Shown here in pieces: positions 33,809 to 43,204 of a stretch of DNA of 55,549 nt. Positions within the stretch are counted from its first letter, which is position 1. Every line of letters begins with the position of its first letter. Made by a program: the position numbers and the translations under genes. The notes under the pieces were generated by a model. That model searched no databases and was not told the origin of the DNA. It saw nothing but the letters and a program-made list of their open reading frames with translations. Source of the stretch: Lachnospiraceae bacterium (GTDB lineage: Bacteria; Bacillota; Clostridia; Lachnospirales; Lachnospiraceae); assembly GCA_021199475.1 (NCBI GenBank), contig JAJQHZ010000008.1, positions 1-55,549 on the forward strand, read 5' to 3'.

Positions 33809-35446
33809 ATGGACTTAAAGACATTGAAATCGATTCTTACAATCGGAGAAACCGTGGCTGTTGAATTCAAACGCTGTGGCATTGGTATTGAATCAGACAC
33901 CTATGAGAGTGTCTGCTCTTTCCTGAACCGATTCGGGGGCGATTTGTTTATGGGTGTTCTGGATGACGGAACAATAGCTGGCGTGCCGGAAAATTCGGCC
34001 TCGGATATGGTGAAAAACTTTATCAGTGTAGTCAGCAATCCGGCATTGTTTTCGCCGACCGTCTATCTGTCTCCAAAGATCATAACGGACGAGGAAGGAC
34101 ATAAGGTTATTCATGTCCACGTGCCTCCCAGCGCAGAAGTGCACAGTTATAAAAGGGTCATTTACGATCGGGTAGATGACGCGGATGTGAAGGTTACGGC
34201 TACCTCTGCGATTGCGCAGATGTATATTCGCAAGCAGAATATTTATACAGAGAAGAAAATCTATCCGTATGCCCAGATAACAGATTTGAGACTGGATTTG
34301 CTTCCCAGAGTGCGGCAGATGGCAGTGAATCATGCGGGCGGAGTGCATCCGTGGAAGGACTTAAGTGATGAGGAATTGTTGAAGAGTGCAGGATTGTATG
34401 GAACAGATATGGCTACTGGAGAAAGCGGATATAATCTGGCTGCTATTTTGCTCCTCGGAAAGGACGATGTAATTCTGAATGTTTGTCCGGCATATTTGAC
34501 CGATGCGCTTCTTCGAAAAGTGAATGTAGACCGTTATGATGACCGGGAGATTGTCCGGACGAATCTGATTGAGAGCTACGACCGGTTGATGGAGTTCGCA
34601 AGGAAACATCTTTTAGACAAATTTTTTCTGGAGGATGATGCCAGAGTTAGCCTGAGAAATATTCTGGCACGTGAGATGATCAGCAATGTGCTGATGCACC
34701 GGGAATTTACGAGTCCTTATATGGCGAAATTTGTCATTGAGAAAGACCAGATGTATGTGGAAAATGCAAACAGGGCAGCAGGCGGAGGATTCATCACGCC
34801 GGATAATCTGGAACCGAATCCCAAAAATCCGATTATTGCTTCATTTTTCCGCAATATTGGACTGGCGGATACGCTGGGTTCCGGTACCAGAAAGCTGTTC
34901 AAATACAGCAAATATTATTCTGGCCAGAATCCGGAATTCAAGGAAGGCGATGTGTTTCGGATTATAGTGCCGCTGGATGATTCCTATTCATTTGATTATC
35001 ATTTTGAAACCTTGATAAAATCAGATATGGGCACAAATACTTCCGATAAAATGCCAGTAGTTCCTGAAATAACTCCGGTAACTGAGACAGAAGTTTTTTT
35101 AGAAAATGGAAAGGAGTCAGAAACGAGGCAGAAAGTGCCAGAAACAAGTAAGAAAGTGTCGGAAACAAACGGAAAAATGCCGATAATCGGTGGAATAGTG
35201 CCAGTAACAAGCGAAAAAGTGCCAATAAAAAATGCCGAAAAAAAAGTCCAGAAAAAAACACAGGAACAATACGCTGCTATTTTAGCATATATGTCTACCG
35301 TGCCAGAGTGCTCATCTAATGAACTGTGCGGAGTTTTAAATGTAAAAGGCAGACGGATAAGAGAGCTATTAAAAGAACTGGAGGATGCTGGACAGATAGA
35401 AGCTACGGCCGCATATCGGAATCGCAGGTATAGAATCAAAAAATGA
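33809..35446 (+). CDS. AlbA_2 (Schlafen-like) and GHKL-ATPase-fold regulator with winged helix
   Basis: 545 residues. N-terminal AlbA_2 nucleic-acid-binding domain (VAVEFKRCGIGIESDTYESV, FLNRFGGDLFMGVLDDG). The middle HATPase_c_4 region (LAREMISNVLMHREFTSPYM ... LGSGTRKLFKYSK) has the GHKL-type asparagine and glycine box. C-terminal winged helix (SSNELCGVLNVKGRRIRELL). Between 420 and 480 a low-complexity linker repeats the pattern VPETSKKV/SETNGKMP several times. Such proteins are called putative DNA-binding or RecG-like regulators. GGGAAGGAG precedes the start at 33809. Confidence 0.85.
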   Translation: MDLKTLKSILTIGETVAVEFKRCGIGIESDTYESVCSFLNRFGGDLFMGVLDDGTIAGVPENSASDMVKNFISVVSNPALFSPTVYLSPKIITDEEGHKVIHVHVPPSAEVHSYKRVIYDRVDDADVKVTATSAIAQMYIRKQNIYTEKKIYPYAQITDLRLDLLPRVRQMAVNHAGGVHPWKDLSDEELLKSAGLYGTDMATGESGYNLAAILLLGKDDVILNVCPAYLTDALLRKVNVDRYDDREIVRTNLIESYDRLMEFARKHLLDKFFLEDDARVSLRNILAREMISNVLMHREFTSPYMAKFVIEKDQMYVENANRAAGGGFITPDNLEPNPKNPIIASFFRNIGLADTLGSGTRKLFKYSKYYSGQNPEFKEGDVFRIIVPLDDSYSFDYHFETLIKSDMGTNTSDKMPVVPEITPVTETEVFLENGKESETRQKVPETSKKVSETNGKMPIIGGIVPVTSEKVPIKNAEKKVQKKTQEQYAAILAYMSTVPECSSNELCGVLNVKGRRIRELLKELEDAGQIEATAAYRNRRYRIKK

Positions 35447-35459
35447 AATAATGCACATT

Positions 35460-35568
35460 GGGACCGGGGACTATTACATATTTTTGCAAAAATATTTCAC
35501 CCTCTGTAATGGTGTTCGACCAAGATGTGCCGATTACTCACAAGTGACTTCTTACAAAACAAAAGACT
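35460..35568 (+). repeat. 110-bp direct repeat, second copy (matches 31508-31620)
   Basis: Second copy of the repeat that opens the duplicated segment. Here it runs into the first codons of the serine-rich protein frame, so that gene's apparent start lies inside the repeat and is probably not its original start. Confidence 0.85.
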
Positions 35569-36472
35569 CTGGAAGAAATATTCGAAGATTAAGGTGGGAA
35601 AGGCTTTGAAAGAATCAGAAAATTTTAATTTGGCTGAAATGGAGATCCGGAATTTCCGCACAGAACGTTTTGAGGCGGAGGTGAGGGAAACCTATCGGCA
35701 GGCGGAGGAGTTGATCAAGCAGGACCTTTATGAGGAAGCGGATGAGAAGTTAGAGCAGATCAGAGGACTGCAATATACAGAATTGGAAATTGATAAGCTG
35801 CTTTCGCTGTGTGAGGCTCATATGAGTTACGATGACGGTGATCTTACCTCGGCCTACGAAACGGTATCCTCTCTGGAGATGGAATACGCCGGATCTGCGA
35901 TACAGACAGAACTGGATGCATTTAAAGCGCAGGTGTCGGAGGAGTATGACCTTTATCTGGAAGAGAAGGCAATCGCAGAATCGGAAGCACAAGTTCAGCG
36001 GGAAAAGGAAGCAGCGGAACGGGCTGCGGAGAAGGAGAAGTCTTTTCTTGAGAGCCTGAAAAAGAAGGTTCCTTATGTAGGGCTTGCCGAGGAGTATATC
36101 GGCAAAACGGCTCTGGGAGCACCTTCTTCGACAGTGCGACACAATACGGAAATGGTAAATGGAAAAGCGTATACGGCGAACCTGTACGATTTTAAAAGTG
36201 GAAACAAAACGATATTTACTGCCCGCTGTGTGCAGGGAGAGGTGATTCAGGTCTGGGATAAGCGCAACAGTACTTCTTCCGGAAGCTCCTCGTCATCATC
36301 AAGTTCCGGAAGCAGTTCAAAGAAGGGTTTGGGCGGCAGCTCGGGCAGTAGTTCCGGCAGCGATGAGTACAATGCGTCGGATTATGACGACCCGGAGGAG
36401 TTCTATTACGACCACTATGATGACTTTGATGGGTACGAGGATGCGGAAGTATACTGGGAGGATTCGCAGTAG
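35525..36472 (+). CDS. Coiled-coil protein with serine-rich linker and acidic tyrosine-rich tail, probably 5'-truncated
   Basis: 315 residues as read. Residues 25-190 are helical and charged, with coiled-coil or TPR-like character (YRQAEELIKQDLYEEADEKL, EAQVQREKEAAERAAEKEKS). A beta segment AYTANLYDFKSGNKTIFTAR follows, then a linker with runs of serine, and a tail very rich in Asp, Glu and Tyr. The first 15 codons come from the 110-bp repeat, so the natural N-terminus, perhaps a zinc ribbon or lipoprotein signal, is lost. Function unknown. A short 40-base scar resembling the AlbA_2 gene (KLFKYSK region) follows at 36478-36517. Confidence 0.6.
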   Translation: MCRLLTSDFLQNKRLWKKYSKIKVGKALKESENFNLAEMEIRNFRTERFEAEVRETYRQAEELIKQDLYEEADEKLEQIRGLQYTELEIDKLLSLCEAHMSYDDGDLTSAYETVSSLEMEYAGSAIQTELDAFKAQVSEEYDLYLEEKAIAESEAQVQREKEAAERAAEKEKSFLESLKKKVPYVGLAEEYIGKTALGAPSSTVRHNTEMVNGKAYTANLYDFKSGNKTIFTARCVQGEVIQVWDKRNSTSSGSSSSSSSSGSSSKKGLGGSSGSSSGSDEYNASDYDDPEEFYYDHYDDFDGYEDAEVYWEDSQ

Positions 36473-36550
36473 TATGTTTGATTCCGGTACAGAAAACGGT
36501 TCAAATACAGCAACTATGAAAGGGTTTCATTTGGAATAGGGAGGAATCCA

Positions 36551-38050
36551 ATGACAGTTGAGGAAATTTTAACAGGCGAAAAGGATAATACAGAATACAA
36601 AGTTGATATACCGCCCAAAAGTGAAACTTATATGCGTACCATTGTTGCATTTGCGAATGGGAAAGGCGGTCGGCTTGTATTTGGCATCGAGAATGATACA
36701 TGGAAGGTCGTTGGCTTCGGAAAAGAACAGGTTTTTCGGAAAATGGATGCTGTTACGAATGCTATTTATGATAGCTGTGAGCCTAAGATCACACCCAGCG
36801 TAGGTATCCAGGATTTTGATGGGAAATACATTATTATTGTTGATATTCCTGCAGGGATGCAATGTCCTTATTATATTAAGAGTCAGGGAATATTGGAGGG
36901 AACCTATATCCGTGTTGCCGGAACGACGCGGAAAGCTGCCAGATACCAAATAAAAGAACTGATTTTATCAGCGGAGAACCGCAGTTATGATCAGGAAAAA
37001 ACAGACAGAGAACTGTCGGATGAGGAGATAGAGACTTTTTGCGAAAGGCTTTATCAGCATGCGTTGGAACTTTGTACCAGCGAAGAAGGAAAGAAATCAC
37101 TAAAACGGATTGGAAAGAATCAGCTGCTTTCTTTTAAAGTCGTAATAAAGGAAAATGACAAGTATTATGCAGCAAACTCATATCAGCTGTTAGACGGAAA
37201 GCTGGAAGATTATCCTGACGCAGCGATCCAGTGTGCTGTCTTTAAGGGAACAACGCGCAATTATTTTATTACGAAAAAGGAATACAAAGACTGCATTGAT
37301 GTGGAAATTGAGCAGGCCTATGCGTTTGTTTTAGAGCATATTGATGTTGGAGCAAGGATAGAGGGACTGGCAAGGCAGGATATTTATGAACTGCCGATTC
37401 GTTCAATCCGTGAGATGATCACAAATTCCGTATGCCATCGGTCGTATTTGTCCCCAGGCAAGATACAGGTTGCAATTTTTGATGACAGGGTTGAAGTGAC
37501 GACTCCTGGAATGTTAGATAAAGATATCTCTATAGAGCAAATGAAAACCGGAATGTCTAAAATCAGAAACCGCGGTATAGCGGAAGTGTTTTCATATATG
37601 AATCTGATCGAAGCATGGGGAAGCGGGATTCCCAAAATCATGGACGAGGCAAAAGAATATGGTCTGCGAGAGCCGGAGCTGCTTGACAGGGGAAGTGATT
37701 TCCGTATGAATCTGTTTCGGAAGAAACCGGTGTTTGATCAATATGGCGTTGTTGATCCGCGATTAGTTGCACATGCAAAAGAGACCGATGAGACTAATCT
37801 CGGAACTGATGAGACTAATCTTGAGACTAATGAGACTGATGAGAGCGTGACGAAGGCTCAATTAAGCAGGGAAGAAGAATGCTTACTGGAAGCAATTCGG
37901 AAAAAGCCGGAGATTACACAAAAACAGCTTCATGAATCAACAGGTATTTCTCTGGCAACCGTTAAAAGGTCACTTCCGAAATTGCAGCAAATCGGGAAAT
38001 TGAAACGGATCGGAAATCGTCGTTCGGGCAAGTGGGAGGTAAAAGACTAA
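36551..38050 (+). CDS. AlbA_2 / GHKL-ATPase-fold putative transcriptional regulator (second)
   Basis: 499 residues. AlbA_2 domain at the N-terminus (EEILTGEKDNTEYKVDIPPK, FANGKGGRLVFGIEND), HATPase_c_4-type region (IREMITNSVCHRSYLSPGKI, NLIEAWGSGIPKIMDEA) and a C-terminal winged helix (KPEITQKQLHESTGISLATV). A short threonine/asparagine/aspartate repeat (TDETNLGTDETNLETNETDE) links the last two. It shares the layout of the 33809 gene but is not a close copy. GGGAGG is 8 bases upstream. Its 3' end is joined directly to the nitroreductase pseudogene. Confidence 0.85.
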   Translation: MTVEEILTGEKDNTEYKVDIPPKSETYMRTIVAFANGKGGRLVFGIENDTWKVVGFGKEQVFRKMDAVTNAIYDSCEPKITPSVGIQDFDGKYIIIVDIPAGMQCPYYIKSQGILEGTYIRVAGTTRKAARYQIKELILSAENRSYDQEKTDRELSDEEIETFCERLYQHALELCTSEEGKKSLKRIGKNQLLSFKVVIKENDKYYAANSYQLLDGKLEDYPDAAIQCAVFKGTTRNYFITKKEYKDCIDVEIEQAYAFVLEHIDVGARIEGLARQDIYELPIRSIREMITNSVCHRSYLSPGKIQVAIFDDRVEVTTPGMLDKDISIEQMKTGMSKIRNRGIAEVFSYMNLIEAWGSGIPKIMDEAKEYGLREPELLDRGSDFRMNLFRKKPVFDQYGVVDPRLVAHAKETDETNLGTDETNLETNETDESVTKAQLSREEECLLEAIRKKPEITQKQLHESTGISLATVKRSLPKLQQIGKLKRIGNRRSGKWEVKD

Positions 38051-38496
38051 GAGCATTTTGTTGTGCTTATGAATGCTGAAATCAGAGAGAATCTACGGGG
38101 ATTGGTTCAGGAAGCTTTTTACAGATGGAGTTTTCCGACGATCAGTACGCCAGCATCCAGAATTCCATCCGGTTGTCCAGGCGTGGAAATTATGCGTTTG
38201 ATTACCATGCACCGATCCTGGTCGTGGTTGCTAATCGGAAAGGATATCCGAATGCGGTTGCGGACTCCGCCTGAGCACTGCAGAATATGATGCTGGAAGC
38301 GGAAAGTCTGGGCGTCGGCTCCTGCTGGATCAATCAGCTGCACTGGCTGGATGAAAATCCTTCCATTCGTGAATTCCTGGAACCATTGGGAATCAAAGCG
38401 AAGGAAACGATATGCGGCGCGCTGGCACTGGGAAATTATGATGAGAAGCAGCCTGTAATGCCCAGAACTGGGATGAAGGTGGATTATATCAGATAG
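38051..38496 (+). pseudogene. Nitroreductase pseudogene (copy of the 32101 gene)
   Basis: The sequence follows the intact nitroreductase from its residue about 49 to the end (RENLRGLVQEAF..., MLEAESLGVGSCWINQLHWL, LALGNYDEKQP). The first third is missing, replaced by the AlbA_2 gene's end. One T is lost in the T run near 38115, shifting the frame, and TGT (Cys) of the parent has become TGA at 38272-38274. It is clearly dead. Confidence 0.9.
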
Positions 38497-38524
38497 CTTG
38501 TATATAATTAAGATGGTGATGCAA

Positions 38525-39001
38525 ATGAAAAATCATGAAAAGGCGGAGAAACATCCGCCGGAAAAAGTAATTTTCATGAATATGTGTATGCTGTGCGATG
38601 GGGATCAGATACTTGCCTTGGATAAAACAGGCAGTAATTACAGCGGTACAACATTCCCCGGAGGCCATGTGGAAGCCGGGGAGACATTTACGGAAGCGGT
38701 CATCCGGGAAATGAAGGAAGAAACGGGCCTGACGATTCATCATCCGGTGCTGAAAGGGATCTATCACTGGTATCGGGATGGTTTACATAACGTCGGTCTG
38801 CTTTACCGTGCAGAGTCATTCGAGGGAGATTTGAAAAGCTCCGAAGAAGGACAGGTATACTGGATTACTCGAGAAGAATATGAGAAAAAGGAACTGGCCG
38901 GTGGGATGCGGCAAGTGCTGCAGATCATGTATGATGATAATCTGACGGAATGCTTTGAGGAATTACAGCCGGATGGAAGTTATCTGGAGCATTTGTACTA
39001 G
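38525..39001 (+). CDS. NUDIX hydrolase (MutT-like)
   Basis: 158 residues. The full Nudix box GGHVEAGETFTEAVIREMKE followed by ETGL is present near residues 52-75, with the GX5EX7REUXEEXGU pattern intact. It hydrolyses a nucleoside diphosphate linked to another moiety; 8-oxo-dGTP-type clean-up is one possibility, but substrate is not predictable. ATG 38525 is chosen with GGTGATG upstream; the TTG frame start at 38498 overlaps the pseudogene. Followed after 12 bases by a phosphatase gene, so likely co-transcribed. Confidence 0.88.
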   Translation: MKNHEKAEKHPPEKVIFMNMCMLCDGDQILALDKTGSNYSGTTFPGGHVEAGETFTEAVIREMKEETGLTIHHPVLKGIYHWYRDGLHNVGLLYRAESFEGDLKSSEEGQVYWITREEYEKKELAGGMRQVLQIMYDDNLTECFEELQPDGSYLEHLY

Positions 39002-39013
39002 GAGGAGAGAATC

Positions 39014-39547
39014 GTGGGAACACTTTATTTCACAAGACATGGCGAGACAATCTGGAATGTCGAAAATAAGATCTGCGGCGCTACGGATATTGCCCTTACG
39101 GAGCGTGGGCATGAACAGGCAATCGCACTTGGCAAACAGCTTGCCGCTGAAAAACTGCCAATAGACGAAATCCTGTATTCACCCTTGGTGCGGGCTTCTG
39201 AGACAGCAAGGCATATTTCAGAAGAAACCGGTATCCCTATGCGGATGGAGCCTCGGCTGAAAGAACAGAATTTTGGCCGATATGAATCTACGCCCAGAGA
39301 TGGACAGGAATTCCGGGCAGCGAAAGCCCATTTTCTGGATCGTTATGATGGTGGGGAGTCGATGATGCAACTATGTCAGCGGGTGTATAACCTGATCGAT
39401 GACATCCGGACAAATGGTCGAACTTATTTACTGGTGGCTCATAATGGGATTGCCCGCGTGGTGTATTCTTATTTCCACGATATGAGCAATGAGGAATATG
39501 CAGCGTTTGGGATCGGGAATTGTGAAGTAAAAGTTTATACATGGTGA
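39014..39547 (+). CDS. Histidine phosphatase family protein (phosphoglycerate-mutase-like)
   Basis: 177 residues from GTG 39014, preceded by GGAGGAGAG. Catalytic motif TRHGETIWN at residues 7-15, with the phosphate-binding arginine in SPLVRASETARH and the second histidine in LLVAHNGIARV. A broad-specificity phosphatase of the cobC/gpmB type. The next gene overlaps it by 7 bases. Substrate unknown. Confidence 0.9.
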   Translation: MGTLYFTRHGETIWNVENKICGATDIALTERGHEQAIALGKQLAAEKLPIDEILYSPLVRASETARHISEETGIPMRMEPRLKEQNFGRYESTPRDGQEFRAAKAHFLDRYDGGESMMQLCQRVYNLIDDIRTNGRTYLLVAHNGIARVVYSYFHDMSNEEYAAFGIGNCEVKVYTW

Positions 39548-39858
39548 AACAGAACAGGAAGTTGGCGGAGCATATGAAACCAAAATCAGAATTGAGTCAG
39601 GAACTGTATCAGATTATGCTGGAAAAAGGATATGAAGAACGGTTTTGCGACTTGATAACCCAGAACCTGAATACAGATTTTACAGCACAGAGGATGATCT
39701 ATTATCTTTCTCATTACAGCGAACTGCCGGAAGGCGAGATTGTGGATGAGATGCTGGCAATTCTCGGAGACAGGAACCGGATTATGCAGAAAAAGCAGTT
39801 GGAACACAGCAACGCAGTATATAATGAATACCTAAACAGCCGGAGGGAGACGGAATAA
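39541..39858 (+). CDS. Conserved small helical protein, unknown function
   Basis: 105 residues (72% helical-looking), with MLEKGYEERFCDLITQNLNT and MIYYLSHYSELPEGEIVDEM. No domain is recognised. It overlaps the phosphatase gene, implying coupling; an internal ATG at 39574 with GGCGGAG upstream is an alternative start. It could act with the phosphatase, but that is positional inference. Confidence 0.6.
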   Translation: MVKQNRKLAEHMKPKSELSQELYQIMLEKGYEERFCDLITQNLNTDFTAQRMIYYLSHYSELPEGEIVDEMLAILGDRNRIMQKKQLEHSNAVYNEYLNSRRETE

Positions 39859-39924
39859 AAACTTTGTTATTGTATTACTGAACATTGCAAACACCCGATA
39901 TTTTGATGCGTAATCCCATGAGAT

Positions 39925-40347
39925 TTACGGTTCAGCATCCTGAATAAAAAGGTAAGCAAATTCAATCGCCTGGCAGGTAATGGACTCGCATAAATGCGGC
40001 GGATCATTTTTTGAGAATCCGCCCGGGCGAAGTTCCCGGCAAGTTAATGAACCGAATGTTTTTTCAAACTCCCTGGCATACTGATAGCAGATAGATACAA
40101 TTTTCTTTTCGCTCATGTGTGCCGCGGAAAAGTACAGGCTGATAAACATCAGGGCACCTTCGATCAGACCACACTGTGCTCTGTAACCACCGGCACCATG
40201 CATTCCAATGGCTGCAGTGTAAACATCATCGCTGACTGGAAAGTTATACAGTTCCGACAGGCAAGTCAGCGTTGTACGTGCGCAGTTCATATCATACTGA
40301 TAGTACAGGCTGTGTACTTTGTTCCAAATGTATTCCTTATAATTCAT
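39925..40347 (-). CDS. C_GCAxxG_C_C family putative redox-active protein
   Basis: About 140 residues. The family signature is seen as NCARTTLTCL near residue 20, then AAIGMHGAGGYRAQCGLIEG near residue 48 and late cysteines in TCRELR and CESITCQAIEF. The motif cysteines suggest a redox or metal-binding function in the cytoplasm. The ATG at 40347-40345 is preferred, with GGAAGGTGG upstream on this strand. It stands alone between plus-strand genes. Confidence 0.8.
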   Translation of the reverse strand: MNYKEYIWNKVHSLYYQYDMNCARTTLTCLSELYNFPVSDDVYTAAIGMHGAGGYRAQCGLIEGALMFISLYFSAAHMSEKKIVSICYQYAREFEKTFGSLTCRELRPGGFSKNDPPHLCESITCQAIEFAYLFIQDAEP

Positions 40348-40451
40348 ATCTGATTCCACCTTCCGAGGTTCTGATGGACAGTGTAGCAGATTGCAGGATG
40401 GATGGCAAGAATGATATTATTTTTAAGATTTGAAAAGGACAGTGATGCATA

Positions 40452-40776
40452 ATGGGCAGATTCATAAGCCTGTTGCTCGGATATGTGTTTGGTAATTTTC
40501 TGACAGCAGAGATTGTCTCGAGACGGATTTCCGGTTGCCTGCATAATAGGACTGATTGGAGTATTGATTAGTCATTACCTGCCGGTTGGGGCTGTTTTGA
40601 TACCCGCTGCGTTTATCCTGCCGGCATTTTACTTTTATGGAAATGAAGCAGGGATTCTCACAGTTATCATGGCGTTGGTGATGCTGCAGCGACATATGCC
40701 GGGCCTGAAAAACATTCCGTCCGGGACGGAGCCGAGGAAAGATTTGTTGAAAGCTCTGAGACGAAAGAAAGGTTAA
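40452..40776 (+). pseudogene. PlsY-like glycerol-3-phosphate acyltransferase, internally deleted and frameshifted
   Basis: The N-terminal membrane segment MGRFISLLLGYVFGNFLTAE with IVSRRISG is the PlsY opening. The sequence then jumps, in another frame, to the C-terminal part (IIGLIGVLISHYLPVGAVLI, VMLQRHMPGLKNIPSGTEPR). The central 80-90 residues with the conserved glycine-rich and lysine-rich loops are gone. PlsY makes lysophosphatidate for membrane lipids; this copy must be non-functional, so an active one is expected elsewhere. Confidence 0.75.
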
Positions 40777-40789
40777 AATGGTGATATAA

Positions 40790-41548
40790 ATGAACATTTC
40801 AAAAAAGAGATTTTTATGCAGACGAGATGGGATGACGATTCAGGGGCTTGCTTTTATTCCGGAAGGAGAGAATCTTCCGATAGCAATAGTCAGCCACGGT
40901 TTTATGGCAAACTACAAAACCACGGAAGGGTATGCGAAATTTCTTGCAGAACGTGGCTTTGCGGCATTTTGCTTTGACTTCAATAGCGGCTGCATCCATG
41001 GAAAAAGTGATAATGATACAACCAAAATGACTGTATTTACGGAGAAAGAAGATCTGAAAGCAGTGATTGCCTATACCAGAAAGCTTTCCTTTGTAAACAA
41101 GGACGATATTACCCTGATGGGCTGCAGTCAGGGCGGTTTCGTGTCCGCACTTACCGGGGCAGAGCTTGGTGAAAAAATCAGGCGTTTGATTCTGTTTTAT
41201 CCGGCTCTGTGTATTCCGGATGATGCCAGGGCGGGTAAGATGATGTTTGCGAAATTTGACCCGCAGAATATTCCGGAAGTGATTCACTGCGGACCGATGA
41301 AACTTGGAAGAGCGTATGCACAGTCTGTTCTGGATGTGGATGCAGTTGAAACAATTTCCTCTTATAATGGACCGGTTCTGATTGTGCATGGGTCAAAAGA
41401 CGAAATTGTGGATTGCAGCTATGCCCGGAAAGCAGCGGAAGCTTACAGCAATGCAGAGCTTGTGATTATTCCGGATGGAAAGCATGGGTTTTCCAAAGAG
41501 CACAATAAGATAGCGCTGGAGGCTGTGGAAAGGTTTGTGAAAGAGTAA
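40790..41548 (+). CDS. Alpha/beta hydrolase (serine esterase-like)
   Basis: 252 residues. Nucleophile elbow GCSQGG near residue 108, oxyanion-side strand PIAIVSHGFMANYK near 27-40, catalytic aspartate in VHGSKDEIVDCSYARKA and histidine in PDGKHGFSKEH. Similar to cytosolic dienelactone-hydrolase/feruloyl-esterase-like proteins. SD-like GGTGATATAA is just upstream of the start. A C-terminal fragment of a copy is at 33385-33731. Confidence 0.9.
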   Translation: MNISKKRFLCRRDGMTIQGLAFIPEGENLPIAIVSHGFMANYKTTEGYAKFLAERGFAAFCFDFNSGCIHGKSDNDTTKMTVFTEKEDLKAVIAYTRKLSFVNKDDITLMGCSQGGFVSALTGAELGEKIRRLILFYPALCIPDDARAGKMMFAKFDPQNIPEVIHCGPMKLGRAYAQSVLDVDAVETISSYNGPVLIVHGSKDEIVDCSYARKAAEAYSNAELVIIPDGKHGFSKEHNKIALEAVERFVKE

Positions 41549-41628
41549 AAGGCTTTTAATCGCTGTGGCGGCATGCGATGTTATGTTCCTGCAGCTTTGC
41601 TGAAATTCCGGGGAAGGAGGTAAATCGC

Positions 41629-43136
41629 TTGCCGGATCGTTCTTATATTGCCATTGACTTGAAATCTTTTTATGCCTCGGTGGAGTGCGCGGAACGCGGT
41701 CTTGATCCGCTGACCACGAATCTGGTGGTCGCAGACTTAAGCCGCACGGAGAAAACGATCTGCCTCGCGGTTTCCCCATCTCTGAAATCTTATGGAATCC
41801 CCGGCCGGGCCAGACTGTTTGAAGTCGTTCAGCGGGTGAAGCAGGTAAATGAAGAGCGGCAGCGGCGCGCACCCGGACGAGCTTTTACCGGTTCTTCTTG
41901 TAATATTGATGAACTGAATGCAGACCCTTCGCTGTCTCTGGATTACATTGTGGCCACGCCGCAGATGGCACATTATATCCAGCGAAGCACAGAGATTTAT
42001 CAGGTTTATCTGCGCTACATTGCACCGGAAGATATCCATGTTTACAGTATTGACGAGGTGTTCATGGATGTGACCGATTATCTGCAGACTTACCATCTTA
42101 CGCCCCATGAACTGGCTATGAAGATGATTCGGGAAGTCCTGAAAGAAACTGGGATTACGGCTACCGCAGGAATCGGTACGAACCTTTATCTCTGTAAGAT
42201 TGCGATGGATATCGTGGCGAAACACATTCCCGCGGATAAAGACGGTGTGCGTATTGCGGAATTGGATGAGAGGAGCTACCGCCGGGAGTTGTGGGCACAT
42301 CAGCCCATCACGGATTTCTGGCGTGTGGGCCGCGGCTATGCCCGACGATTGGGAAAAATGGGCCTATACACGATGGGCGATATTGCCAGATGCAGTCTGA
42401 GCAGCTATGGTGAAGATCAGCTTTATAAGGAATTTGGCATTAATGCGGAGCTTCTGATTGACCACGCATGGGGCTGGGAACCATGCCGTATTTCTGACAT
42501 TAAATCATTCAAGCCGGAGAACAACAGCATCAGCTCCGGGCAGGTACTTCAATCTCCCTATGAATTTGACAAGGCAAAGCTTGTCGTCCGGGAAATGGCA
42601 GACGCTCTCTCACTGGACCTCGTGGATAAGGGACTGGTTACTGATCAGATTGTGCTGACCATCGGATATGATACAGAAAATCTGAATGATCCTGAGCGTA
42701 GAAAATCATACAAAGGAGAAGTCACAACGGATTACTACGGCAGAAAAATTCCAAAGCAGGCGCATGGTTCCATCAATCTTGAAAGGCAGACAGCATCCAC
42801 CCGCCTGATTACTGATGCGGCAATGGAATTGTTTGACCGTATAGTTGACCACAATCTGCTGGTGCGCCGGATGTATGTTTCGCCAACCATGTTGTCAGCG
42901 AAGACAAGATCAGACCGCCGGAACCGGAACAGCTTGACTTATTCACAGACTACGCAGAGCTTGAAAAACAGCGCGAAGCGGAACAGGCCGAGATGGAAAG
43001 AGAAAAGCGCAGACAGAAAGCAGTTTTGGAAATTCAGAAGAAATTCGGGAAGAACGCATTGTTGAAGGGCATGAATCTGGAAGAAGGAGCCACCGGTCGT
43101 GACCGCAATGCCCAGATTGGCGGACATAAAAAGTAG
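41629..43136 (+). pseudogene. Y-family DNA polymerase (UmuC/DinB-like), C-terminal frameshift
   Basis: From TTG 41629 (AAGGAGG at 41614-41620) the frame encodes a translesion polymerase: catalytic carboxylates in SYIAIDLKSFYASVECAERG and DIHVYSIDEVFMDV, the little-finger region in the C-terminal half. At about 42880-42882 one base appears missing: VRRMYVS is followed in this frame by PTM, while the -1 related frame gives ANHVVSEDKI, PPEPEQLDLFTDYAELEKQR and then GGHKK, stop at 43136. The catalytic core is whole, so a shortened active polymerase with a changed tail is possible. YolD-like gene follows. Confidence 0.8.
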
Positions 43137-43204
43137 CTGGTCGGACAGAGCGACAGAGAAGACACAGATCGGCGGACAAAGAATTACGAGGAGGTACAGG
43201 AGCA

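Noticed and set aside
37790-37850. CRISPR-like short repeats (GAGACTAAT units)
   Set aside because: The repeats are short, in frame, encode a Thr/Asp/Asn linker and have no spacers of regular length.
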